Assembly (NCBI GenBank): GCA_003427395.1 | Contig: BFEA01000251.1 | Coordinates: 1,410,719 to 1,448,795 of the forward strand | Length of the DNA stretch: 38,077 nucleotides | DNA from: Chara braunii | Taxonomy: Eukaryota > Streptophyta > Charophyceae > Charales > Characeae | Direction of reading: 5' to 3' | Shown: piece by piece, positions 29,137-38,077 of the stretch | How the letters are laid out: each line of letters begins with the position of its first letter | How positions within the stretch are numbered: the stretch's first letter is position 1 | The notes under the pieces: generated by a model | What the model was told of the DNA's origin: nothing | The model's database searches: none | What the model saw: the letters and a program-made list of their open reading frames with translations, nothing else | Made by a program: the position numbers and the translations under genes

Positions 29137-31528
29137 TTGTCGGGCGGTCGAAGCTCAGTCGGCCATCCTAGTTTCAGCAAATTGACCCTTAGATTAATTG
29201 TCTAAAGGAGAATTGACCGGGACTTTTGTCCGAACTATTGGGAGAAATTAAAAGTACCCCGAGCACCCGTAGAATTGGATGTGAGGACCGCTGAGACTAG
29301 CCCTCAAATTTGGCGAGAGGAACTACCTCTTCTACCGCACTAACGACCATTTCTGTCCGCTCCGAGCCTATCTCCGGAATGGCAGGCCGCGTAACGGTGA
29401 CTTGAGAATAGATATTGGCGTGGTCTTTTTACATTGCACCCTTGGTGCGGGAAGGAAAACTTAAAATTCATTAAATTTAATATCAGAATTAAAATTGGGA
29501 AAAGAAATTAAGAACAATAGAAGGAAAGAGAAAAACTTGATATTCCTTACTTTATTTAATTTCTTCTGCAATTAATCCTAATGGGATTGCCCTCATTATT
29601 TGATATTTCCGATAATAGAACTAAAAATAAGGGAAAGAATCAAAAACAATAAAAGAGAAAAGAAAACAAAAATTTTTGATATTTAATTGAATTCCGTCAG
29701 AATTTATTTTTGAGGAAATTCCTTTTATTTTTATTATCTTCGATAACAGGAATAACGAATGAGATAAATAATTAAAAATGATAAAAGGGAAGAAAACCAA
29801 GGATTGTCAATATTTTGACTAATTTTATTTTGATTATTCGCGATGAGTTTTGGCGCCGGATTAATTATTTACCCTGATTCTAACGATTCTCTTTTCTCCC
29901 GATAATCGATATCACTTACGTGACTTACCTGATTTGCCTGATTGCTAGCCTCGTTGCAACCTGTGCGATATGAGTGGGTGCGGGTTGAATCATTAGCGCG
30001 GTATTGTTACTGGGATTGTTTTGGAATGGGCCGTGTTTGCTTTATTATACTTTGTGCGACCACTGGTTTGGTTCGGGGCCGGTAATCTGGTTCGGGGCAG
30101 GTTTGGAACCATCACGACATGGCTGCATGGTTCGGCGTTGACATGATACAACAGCCGACTCTAGTTTTCAGGTTCTGGACAGACTCAGCACTAGTATGGT
30201 GCAGGCTATTCAGGTTCGGATTTAGTGCGGTACGGTGTCTACATTGGTTTGGTACGGTACGCTGGCTCAAGACAGGTTCGACGCCAACATTATACAGATT
30301 ACTGCAGTTTGAGTCGGTTGTTTCGGGTTCGGCATTGATATGGTAATGGTTCGGTGTTATTACAAGACTGCGACATTGAACGGTATTAGTCACGAACCAG
30401 GCATGGTAAAGGTTAAGACTGCTGCAGTTCATATTGGTTGCTCCAAGTTCGGTACTGGCATGAGTCGAGTGGCAATGGGATTCTGGTTCGACATTACTAT
30501 TTTTTGGCACGCTTCCAACGTTTACAAGGCTCATCACAATTCGGGGTTGTTCTTTGTGGTATAGATACAGGTTTGCCTCAAATGGCCGCAGAACCGACTC
30601 TATTGTTCGGCCATCATCACGGGTTTGTGCGGGGCGTGGGGATTAATCTAAAGAGACGGTGCTCAATTAAGTGGGACCGAGCCATGATTATGGTATGTGC
30701 TACACCTGATGCCGTTGTATTTGCGACGACCTGTTGCGGCGGGAACCGACCTCAGATTCAAAAATGACAGCAAATAGAATGGTCCACAGTGTACTCGGGT
30801 TTGTAATCCGGCAGCTTATACCATCCTTGGTGTATGGGAGTGGCTGATGGGCTCACTTTGCAGCAACCACCGCCTGTAGCAGTCTTCGGACCATAAATCG
30901 GCGTAGGCCTTACATAGTTTTTTTGGGGGACCCTCAGTACTCAGGACCCAGTGTGAAGAGGCACAGTAAGTAGGCCTCTCCCTGGTCTGAGGCCTCGACC
31001 TACGAGCCTGGGAGTGAGTCTTGGAGGGCGAGGCCTACCGTCCGTAAGGCATATAACAAGTGCGGGTGAAGTGACGGGGGCCAGTGAGGGGACGCATGCT
31101 AGGTGTACACAGTGGCTTCGTGGGTTTGATCTCAGACAGCTCGGTTGAAGACAGGGAGGAACAGGCGCGCCCGGCGTGCCCAGCGTTGCGTGTGCTTTGG
31201 TCGTAGCGGGAAAGTTCTGGTTGGTGGTTACAAGTCAGGCGGGGGTTCCCCGGGCGGATTTCAGATACGGAGCGGACAAGAGAGAGAGAGGGAGAGAGGT
31301 GGTTGACTGTGATAGCGCGCAGATGGCTCGAGCGCGCGAGCAACTTTGGGGGCAAGTGGGAAAAAAAAAGGGGAGGGGAATGATCAGTAAGCAATGGACA
31401 ATCGAATTTAGTAATTGTGAGTGTGAGTGGGAGCGCGCGACGACATAAACCTGTGCGCGGGAAAGGAAAATAACTTGAGGTGTTGATTGGACCAACGTAC
31501 CTGGTCTCGTCCGTGAGGCTATGCACGA
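29137..31528 (+). repeat. 3' LTR of element P, truncated
   Basis: Matches 9709-12100 over the same length (2392 bp). It starts TGTCGGGCGG and stops after GGCTATGCACGA, where the sequence passes directly into M2's RNase H coding region on the other strand. The last 1.65 kb of the LTR seen in the 5' copy is missing. Many differences from the 5' copy are C/T or G/A. Confidence 0.85.
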
Positions 31529-31940
31529 AATCGGCGCGCCTGGACAAAGCATCCGCAACCACATTAGACTTACCTTTGATGGTTTTCACCTCAAAGTGAA
31601 ATGTATCAAGAAATGCAAACCACCTTACCAACTTGTCAGAGAGTTTAGGCTGAGTCTTGATCCATTTCAATGTAGAATGATCAGAGTAGACAGTGAAATG
31701 CCTTCCTAACAAGTAGTGTTTCCAGGTATCTAGTACCGCTACTAAGGCATACAGTTCTCTTTCATACGTAGAGTTGGCTACTTTTTCTGACGGAAGTCTT
31801 CTTGACATAAACTCAACAGGTCTATATCCTTTACCGTCATCCTGTTGTAGCACAACCCCAATCCCATACTGACTTGTGTTAGTCGTGACAATGAAAGGAA
31901 GCGAAGGGTCAACAATCTTTGGGACAGGGTAGTAAGTCAA
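31035..31940 (-). pseudogene. M2 RNase H fused in frame to antisense P LTR
   Basis: A 301-codon frame. Residues 1 to about 138 are RNase H of M2: Asn21 stands where the first catalytic Asp should be (TTNTSQYGIG), Glu62 (YEREL), Asp87 (YSDHST) and Asp130 (NVVADALSR) are kept. After residue 138 the frame crosses the junction at 31528 and reads about 163 residues from the antisense strand of P's LTR, with no domain. The equivalent antisense frame in the 5' LTR copy (11609-12067) is shifted, so the fused tail is not a conserved protein. Confidence 0.7.
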
Positions 31941-32046
31941 AGTATGTTTTAACTTTCAAAATTATATCTCACAGTCTTTGTCCCACAACCAAGGCTTGTC
32001 CTTTTTCAATAGTCTCCTCATAGGAGCGGTTATCAAGGAGAAGTTT

Positions 32047-32769
32047 CTAAACGAAATTCCTATAATAGTTAGCTAGTCCTAAAAAAGACCTTAGTTCAGT
32101 TATAGTCTTGAGTTGTTGCCAATCTTTGATTGCTGTAATCTTCTTTTCTTCAGACATTAGTCCTTCTTCGTTTACTATATGCCCTAGGTATAAAACTTCA
32201 GGCTTAGCAAACTCGGACTTCTTCGGATTCAATTTGAAGTTGCCCTCGCGCAACTTCTGCAAGACCATTCGCAAGTGTTTTCTAACTTTTTCATGATCTT
32301 CTAATGTTTTGCTATACACTAGAATGTCATCCAGACAGACTATTACGAACTGGTCAAGCCACTAACAAAATAACTCATTCATTGACCTTTGGAAGGTCGC
32401 AGGTGCATTGGTCAGACCAAAAGGCATAACCACGAACTCGTAGTGACCATACCTGGTCCGGAAAACCGTCTTGTGTTGATCCTCAAGAGCAACCTCAATC
32501 TGGTGGTATCCTGACTTGAGATCAATCTTACTGAAATATCTACACCCCTGCAACTGATCCAAGAGATCATCAACGCGCGAAAGAGGTTTCGCATTTTTAA
32601 CAGTAACGGAATTCAGCCCGCGATAATCAATACATAAGCGAAGTTCACCTTCCTTTTGGGGTACGAATAAGACAGGTGCACCATAAGGAAATGAGCTAGG
32701 GTGAATCCATCCTTTATCAGTAACTTCTTGCAGCTGCTTTCGTAATTCCTCAAGTTCCCTTAGAGACAT
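32047..32769 (-). pseudogene. M2 reverse transcriptase
   Basis: The frame from 32769 carries [37 protein letters not shown], the first catalytic Asp83 in [14 protein letters not shown], and [19 protein letters not shown]. It hits TAG at 32362. Past the stop the next motif reads FVIVCLDDIL (Asp codons at 32326-32331), with Cys replacing Tyr of YxDD. The thumb follows as KLNPKKSEFA and VLYLGHIVNEEGL. A stop at 32047 separates it from the connection and RNase H frame starting at 31940. Stops and the Y-to-C change make activity unlikely. Confidence 0.8.
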
Positions 32770-32859
32770 ACGGTAAATAGGACACTTGGGAATCGTGCTT
32801 CCGGGAATGATCTCAATCGTGTGCTTAATAGCACGCTAAGTGATTCTCGTCGTCTCAGT

Positions 32860-33410
32860 CTACAAGTCATTGTATTCATCAAGAAGTTTTTCAATAGAAG
32901 GTGGGTAAGATGACGAACACTCACCTATTTGTTTAACAAGCATCATCATCACCTTCTGATCTAACTTCTTCTTAACGACGATCGGTCGAAAAAGAGGATA
33001 ACTCATACAACAGAAAGACAGAGTAGAGTCAGAGTCAGACTTATGATATAACTTGATAGCACGCAGTTCGGAGTTCACGTCCTCGAGTTTGACAATTTTA
33101 TCTTTGAACTTAACTTCTGGGTCGGCTTCCTCATGCCAATCCATACCCAGAATTAAGTCAAAAGGTAAATTCTTTTCTATAAGGAAGGATACCTCGTGTA
33201 AAATCTTTTTACCTTCCTTGGTTCTGAAATAACACTTAACACAATCGACATATTGAGAGACAGTGATCGTGCTCTTGTCAGCCAGTATAGACGTGATAGG
33301 TCTAGGTAAATCCTTTACCTTCATTCCCAGATGCAACTTTCAAATTCCTTTCTCTGAGATATAAGACCGCATCGATCCCGGATCTAACAGGGCACCTACT
33401 CACGTGTGCG
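32860..33410 (-). pseudogene. M2 aspartic protease, active-site Ser changed to Pro
   Basis: The active-site loop reads LLDPGSMRSYIS on the minus strand, with Asp-Pro-Gly at 33376-33384 instead of D-S-G. A stop near 33340 separates it from the frame 33336-32860, which has the second landmark DLILGMDWH and then a linker to RT (KVMMMLVKQIGE). The family cuts Gag-Pol. Loss of the Ser that supports the catalytic Asp, plus the stop, indicates a dead copy. Confidence 0.7.
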
Positions 33411-33996
33411 CAGTCTCAACATCCGCGATCATTAACTCACCCTTAGACTTTGTTTTTTTCGCCCACGAACTCCTCAGTGCTATTAGTTCATTGCCGAGTT
33501 CGTCAAGGGAATCGTCCAGTGAGACAGAACAAAGGACTGTGTCAGGGTGGTCTGGACAACGGGCGGAAGAAAAGTCATCCTCTGTCTTGAGAGTCGAAGG
33601 GGTAGAATGGGTTATAGGCGCCTTACCTTTATCTTGATCTAAACCCTTCGACTCAGTAGGAGCAGATGCTACTCCTACTGGCTGCTCGCTTTTGGGCTTC
33701 GAATAAGTCGGCACATGTCCCACGGTACCACACTTGAGACACTCGCGATTGTCCATTTTGGACTGCCACTCCTCCCGAGTCATGTTCATTTTTTCCCAAG
33801 GTCTTCCGAACGCAATGTCGAGATGCTCGAGAAACGAGCGTGGCCTCTTCTTCTTCCACTGACTTTGGCCTCCCTTGTTGGCCATTACGGCAGCGACGTC
33901 ACCCTTCTCGGACTCGCTACCGCCATTACCTCCTCCTCCCTCACACTCATCGAAGGGTAACTTCTCTATTGTCTCATCATCAAATACAACAAGCAT
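33400..33996 (-). pseudogene. M2 gag C-terminus with defective zinc knuckle
   Basis: 198 codons. An acidic Gly-rich start leads to a Trp/Lys patch (QSQWKKKRPRSF) and then a nucleocapsid knuckle: Cys86, Cys89, His94 and Ser99, where the final ligand should be Cys (CLKCGTVGHVPTYS). A Ser/Asp-rich linker to the protease follows. The domain would bind element RNA. Confidence 0.75.
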
Positions 33997-34086
33997 ATGG
34001 TACTGGCGCTTTTGCCGCCAAAGGACCCGCTATCCATACCCACCAACCGGTCCCGATTTGACTATTGAAGCGTAAGACCCCTTTAC

Positions 34087-34753
34087 CTATGCGGACATTT
34101 GCTCTTGTTGGAGAGCGAGATCGCGAAACTGTCGATAGTTATACTTACCTGACTTGGCTTCTGCCACAAGCGGTCCGCGAATAGGTTCAGGCAAAGCACG
34201 TGAGTACATGTACAAAACATGGTTGTCTTGCACGTTTAACCCTGGTACCCGCAGGAGACGATCAACCTCACGAGACAAAATCATCCACTGAGGACCAAAA
34301 CTTTTGTCCGATTGTTGTGAGTTCGTCAAAGGCCTTACCGATCGTCGTCTTGTCAAGAAATCTCTCCTTAATCTTTTGAAAAAATTGTCTCAACGTCAAG
34401 GTTTTAGCCCACTCACTTATAGCTTCGAAGTCTGCGGTATTGGCCTCGGCCAACACCCATTCTTTAGCCACTCCTCCCAGACAAGACGTGGAGAAAGCTA
34501 CATGACTTTCACGCTCAACGAGTGTAGTGCTACAATAAGTCTATATTTCGGTGATCCACAATAACAGGTTCTCCTCTACGTGAATGACAATTTCATTTTC
34601 ACATTTTCTTTCTTCTTTGGTTTTTCCTCTTCTTTTACGGACTCTTCCTTTTTGGTGGGTTTTTCTTTCTTGTCGGCTGACCGGTTCTTCTTTTTTCCCT
34701 AACGGTTCCTCGGATTCCTTCTTCGAGGATCCGGGTTCGTCCTCCTGCCGCAT
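34087..34753 (-). pseudogene. M2 gag capsid domain
   Basis: Three frame pieces make up a retrotransposon Gag domain. 34753-34541 is a Lys/Glu-rich lead. 34471-34268 has AKEWVLAEANTADFEAISEW, FFQKIKERFLDK and FDELTTIGQKFW. After a shift, 34356-34087 has REVDRLLRVPGLNVQDNHVL, YMYSRALPEPIRGPLVAEA and FRDLALQQEQM. The L-x(2-4)-F-x(2)-K-x-RF pattern is typical of capsid helices in this family. Frame breaks lie near 34500 and 34310-34360. Confidence 0.7.
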
Positions 34754-34831
34754 TGCATCTTTTATGAGTTTCTCCTAGGTGGTTTCTTATCTACTTCCCC
34801 CTTCTTCTCCTCCTCAAAACGCACCTTGTCC

Positions 34832-35449
34832 TTACCTTTCATCTTTCTCATCATAGTCTCTAATGAGACAGTGTGAGTCTATCTTTTTTTCAAGATGAAC
34901 AAGGTAAGCCATTATAGATTGCAGTACGGTCGACAAGTTAGTCTCAATTTCCTCGAAGTGAAACCGTTCTCTCATTTCTTCCAACATCTTCTCTTGTTGT
35001 TCTCTCTCTTCTTTCTTTCTTTTGAACTCCTCAGTTTTTCTTTTCTTTTCCATCAAGGTATTATCTAATTGTCTGACATTTTTTTCCATTAATTCTACAA
35101 ACAGTTGTGGTTCCACTTTCTTTTCTTATTTTGTTTCTTCTTGCTTTCCTTTCCGGCTCAATTCTTCTAACTGTTCGGCCACATACTGGTCAAGAGCCAT
35201 ACGCCCTTGTCGAATGAGTTCCTCGACTCGCTGCCCGGTTTCCAGCATCTGAACACTAGTTTTTGCAGCCTCCAGTTCACCCTCTGCTGCCCGCAAGTTG
35301 AACCGTTTGTGAACATGTTGTTCAACTGCTGGTCTGGCACCATGTATTTCACCAAGGAGATGGCGAAGGAGAACGATCAAAGTCTCTCTCCTTGCATCAA
35401 TCTGTCCACGCGTCTTAAGATTCCCTACTTCCTCATCAGCGTAGACCAT
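34832..35449 (-). pseudogene. M2 gag N-terminus, coiled coil, internal stop
   Basis: The likely start is ATG 35449 (MVYADEEVGNLKTRGQIDAR). Further upstream residues up to 35554 are hydrophobic and probably leader. A TAA at 35126-35128 splits the frame. The part after it is a strong coiled coil rich in Glu/Lys/Arg (KKRKTEEFKRKKEEREQQEK, then LEEMRERFHFEEIETNL). The same phase runs on toward the capsid pieces. Coiled coils at this place help Gag assembly in several gypsy groups. That role here is inference. Confidence 0.6.
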
Positions 35450-36203
35450 TAGAGGGATAGGAAAAAAGAAAAGTGGGATGAACCGTGTCAGAATGGAGGC
35501 ACGCAGACATTTCCAAAGAGAGTTCATTTTTATTCGTGTGTATTTGCTGCACAATAAATAAAATTAAGAGACAGAAATAAATTCCACAGTACACGCGTCT
35601 CCTACAACAACTTACAGCAATAAATTATCAGAAGAAACAAGTTTCCAAATCATTCTTGAGTTCTAACTTTACTGTCTATTCTTTGTGATGACACTCTACA
35701 ACTAGAGGTACCACAGCCACGGCTAGTGTGATCAAGACAACAACACAAGAGTAAGTATGCACAACATCCACAGACAACCAACAGGTGAGTAGAACCAACA
35801 CATAACACGATCAATGGTTAGTTCTCTTCTCAATCATCTGCAGCAACAGTACAACCCAAGTGCACATTCACCCTGGCCTACCAACACAGCAACTCAAAGA
35901 GTTTGCCATGTCAGCAACTCAAGGACCCGATAGGTCTACAAGTAGGGATGCCACGTCACAATGCAGGTCTGCCTGCCATCAATATACCAAGTCAGCAGTT
36001 CAATAGCAAGCAGCAACAGATACATGCCACGTCAGACCATGCCCTGCTTGCTACATAACAATGTGCCACATCAGCGGTACCAACGCCACGTCAGCCTGTT
36101 GCCAACGCAGCTCTTCAATCTTCAGCGTAGCCTTGTCATCATTTCATCTTTAAGGGACGATTGCTCGCAAGTACACTATTACCATGTCTAGACTTGAAGA
36201 GTT
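35450..36203 (-). other. M2 leader between PBS and gag
   Basis: No coding frame of note on either strand. The part at 35945-36105 holds four GCCAC(G/A)TCA-type motifs like those in the LTR side. The remainder is CA-rich without visible structure. Confidence 0.55.
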
Positions 36204-36215
36204 GCTCCGATACCA
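36204..36215 (-). other. M2 primer-binding site, initiator tRNA-Met type
   Basis: On the minus strand TGGTATCGGAGC, one base from TGGTATCAGAGC, the usual plant initiator-tRNA-Met site. It lies 3 bp after the CA at 36219-36220 that would end the 5' LTR. It fixes M2's orientation and the LTR boundary. Confidence 0.8.
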
Positions 36216-36218
36216 AAT

Positions 36219-37250
36219 TGCAATGAACCCAGATCGTGAAAACAATTATCAACAATGCAAGTCCAGATGAATGTCAACAGTTGATGATTACCAATAATCA
36301 AGATCGTGTCCAGACAGAATGAGACGAGATAATCATACATAGACGAAGGAGAGAGGAGGGAGATTAGACAAAGGAGAGGAAATACAATGCCCACTCCTGC
36401 TTTGGGCTCCCTCCTCCAACACCACTTCAATAATCGACAATCTGAACGAGTATCTGAAGTAACCTCAATGTGCCACGTGACACGTTTAATTAGTCCCTCA
36501 TTAACACTGGAGCAATGTCAACATGAAGACAACCAGGTACGTATTCACGATCTCTCAACAGTCTTGATCTTCCTCTTCCTCGCAACCATTCACCTCATGT
36601 AGACAACGTGGATAATGCCACGTCATAAACAAGACAGGTGGCAATGCCACACCATCAATGAAGACCAATAGCAGCGCCACGTAGACCAAAAGCAACACCA
36701 CCTCAGCATGCCACGTAGACCAGAGGCACCGCCACGTCAGCATGCCACGTAGACCATAGGCAGCGCCACCTATACCAGAGGCAGCGCTACGTCAACATGC
36801 CACGTAGACCATAGGCAGCGCCACATATACCAGAAGCAGCACCACATCAGCATGTCTGGCGTACAATGCCAGTGAGCTGCCTCTCCCTCGTGAAGCACAA
36901 CCAGCGTCAAGCCAGCGTCGCGCTAGCATAATGCCAGCGTCAAGTCAAAGTCAAGCCAGCGTTGAACCAGCATAGCAAGACTAAATGCTAACCACCTCGA
37001 GGCCAGTCTTTAAGTAGCATTTGGCGAGGTTCTCTGGCCTCGGGTCTCCTTCCCTCAATCGTCCAGATTGAGTCACAGCCGAAGCCCTGAATCGTACAGT
37101 TGCAGATTTTTCCCCTTGGACCTTATGTTGTCTGGGTACCTGCATACAAACAAATGTGTGTGCTTGACCGGGGCCTAGACTGGGTACCTTTGGACTTTAA
37201 CTGTTGGGGTCAAGGCAGTTGACAAAAGTCAATTGTCTCACGTCCAGACC
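36219..37250 (-). repeat. Probable 5' LTR of M2 (outer end not determined)
   Basis: Sequence upstream of the PBS in M2's sense. The inner end is clear. The outer end is unknown because no second LTR is in the window, so the right coordinate is nominal. It contains the CCACGTCA-like array and, near 36980-37045, paired CCTCGAGGCCAG / GGCGAGGTTCTCTGGCC text beside TACTTAAAGAC, a possible TATA-type start region on the minus strand. Confidence 0.5.
36615..36860. repeat. Degenerate array of GCCACGTCAGCATGCCACGTAGACC-like units
   Basis: Units of about 25-50 bp alternate GCCACGT(C/A) and CAGCATGCCACGTAGACC, with AGGCAGCGCCAC spacers. ACGT-core sites such as CCACGTCA are known binding motifs for plant bZIP factors. 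About eight occur here, and a true G-box-like CCACGTGA at 36474. Placement in an LTR suggests promoter elements, which is inference. Confidence 0.7.
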
Positions 37251-37357
37251 CTAAATGTTCATGTGGGGTCTTTACCCCTGTTTTGGCCTGGGCTGAGGGC
37301 GGCCGAGTTGGCCCTCAGTCTTTCCACGAGACATATGACATGGGTTATTGCACAATA

Positions 37358-37597
37358 AATTTTCGACAACATTTCCTTACTCCCCATGGGGTCAAGAATG
37401 TACCAAGGGATAGGAGAGACCAAGATAAGCAAACTAAGTTTCAAAATGTTGCAAATTAATAATTTCAAAAAATAAATAAAGAAATAATAAATAATAAATA
37501 GAGAAATAAATAAATAAATAAGTAGAGGAGGTGAAGAAAAATTAAGTATTGGATTTTTCAAAAATTTCGGCAGCATTTCGTTACCCCCATGGGGTCG
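37358..37597 (-). repeat. Two minus-strand copies of the P leader repeat
   Basis: On the minus strand, CGACCCCATGGGGGTAACG followed by AAATGCTGCCGAAATTTTT (37556-37597) closely matches the repeat at 15767 and 14813. A second copy lies at about 37358-37395 (GACCCCATGGGG, then AAATGTTGTCGAAAATTT). They are about 195 bp apart, similar to the spacing in P's leader. This suggests another related leader in opposite orientation at the window's right edge. Confidence 0.65.
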
Positions 37598-38077
37598 CAG
37601 TGTGCCGTCAAGAAGAAAGGCTAAGTAAAATGAAAAAATTTAAACCACCAGTTCACCCATACCTGTTTTGAATATCCCAAAAATCAATTTACCGAGCCTG
37701 AAAGTGCGCGGGTACTGGCCTCTTTGTGCTGGACCTGCTGCAAGCTGATGGACTGAAAAGCAGGCCGTGGGTCATTTTTTGTTTTCAATTTTGTATCTCG
37801 TTTTTTATTTTTACTCCGTTTTCACTCATGTGCCACGCCACTCAGGCTGAAGAATAAGACAAAAGGATGAATTGCATGAGCTGAAAAACAAACAAAAAAA
37901 AGAAAAAAAAAGACGGAAAAAAAAAAAATTGAATAAATCGGTGGCTGAAAAAACATTCAAAAAATCCGTGGCAGCGGGAGGATGCAATTGCAGTCAGATG
38001 CATTCTGGAAAGTGGTAGTGTGAGTATGCCCTAAGGGCCTTGCTCCACTACTCTGCAAATGTGCAAAACGAGAGTGA
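37598..38077. other. A-rich non-coding end of window
   Basis: No gene. There are several A/AAAAC tracts (37886-37928) and repeated AAATCGGTGGCTGAA / AAATCCGTGGCAGCG text near 37937-37977. Nothing else is recognised. Confidence 0.5.

Larger units (their letters stand above)
9709..31528 (+). mobile_element. P: giant Ogre-like Ty3/gypsy retrotransposon, 3' LTR truncated
   Basis: The direct repeat TGTCGGGCGG begins at 9709 and at 29137 and runs 2392 bp in both places. The left copy continues to a PBS at 13756, so the full LTR is about 4.0 kb. Between the LTRs lie a leader, a cluster of unknown ORFs, and gag-protease-RT-RNase H-integrase, all on the plus strand. The order RT-RNase H-integrase makes it Ty3/gypsy. 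An intact copy would be about 23.5 kb, in the size class of plant Ogre elements. No target-site duplication is found: the base pairs left of 9709 (GACGG) do not recur right of 31528. Rearrangement after insertion is therefore likely. Confidence 0.8.
31529..36219 (-). mobile_element. M2: Ty3/gypsy retrotransposon, integrase side missing
   Basis: On the minus strand: the end of the 5' LTR (CA at about 36219), an initiator-Met-type PBS, a leader, gag, protease, RT and RNase H. The element stops at 31529, just after the RNase H motif ADALSRR, where P's LTR begins. Integrase and 3' LTR are absent. The RT motif IDYRGLN places it in the common gypsy group like M1, and away from P. Several stops and altered catalytic residues show it is inactive. 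Confidence 0.85.

Overview
This is eukaryotic intergenic DNA built almost entirely from decayed mobile elements. I see no host gene, rRNA gene, CRISPR array or bacterial operon. Plant-type elements point to a streptophyte: a tRNA-Asp-type primer-binding site as in plant Tat/Ogre/Athila elements, a chromodomain Ty3/gypsy element, a Mutator-like MITE, and CCCTAA-like motifs. A charophyte alga such as Chara is my guess; nothing in the sequence proves it. A single N at 11578 indicates a draft assembly.

Layout. (1) 1-4.5 kb: microsatellites, a 409-bp Mutator-like MITE with 80-bp inverted ends and a 9-bp target duplication (630-1038), a tRNA-like SINE head (1271-1342), a run of 23 G, and two local tandem duplications. 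(2) 4.5-9.7 kb, minus strand: element M1, a broken chromodomain Ty3/gypsy copy that has lost most of reverse transcriptase and all of RNase H. (3) 9.7-31.5 kb, plus strand: element P, a giant Ty3/gypsy element. Its 5' LTR is inferred as 9709-13751 and is followed by a tRNA-Asp-type PBS. After an AT-rich leader comes a 6-kb block of uncharacterised ORFs, then gag-protease-RT-RNase H-integrase (22148-29086), then a truncated 3' LTR (29137-31528). A 511-bp inverted-repeat element with an 8-bp target duplication sits inside the integrase tail. (4) 31.5-36.2 kb, minus strand: element M2, a Ty3/gypsy copy with an initiator-Met-type PBS. Its integrase is missing where it abuts P's truncated LTR. (5) 36.2-38.1 kb: M2's LTR side, rich in CCACGTCA-like repeats, then a repeat motif also found in P's leader, and A-rich sequence.

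The most unusual part is the pre-gag block of P (15.9-22.0 kb). It holds at least three families of proteins I do not recognise, each in more than one diverged copy. X occurs at 15908, 17007 and 18763; Y at 18297, about 20735 and about 21189; Z at 19521 and 21630. The overall plan, with very large LTRs and extra ORFs between LTR and gag, resembles plant Ogre elements, but P's RT and integrase motifs look like a different gypsy lineage. All three retroelements carry stops, frameshifts or lost catalytic residues, so none looks autonomous now.
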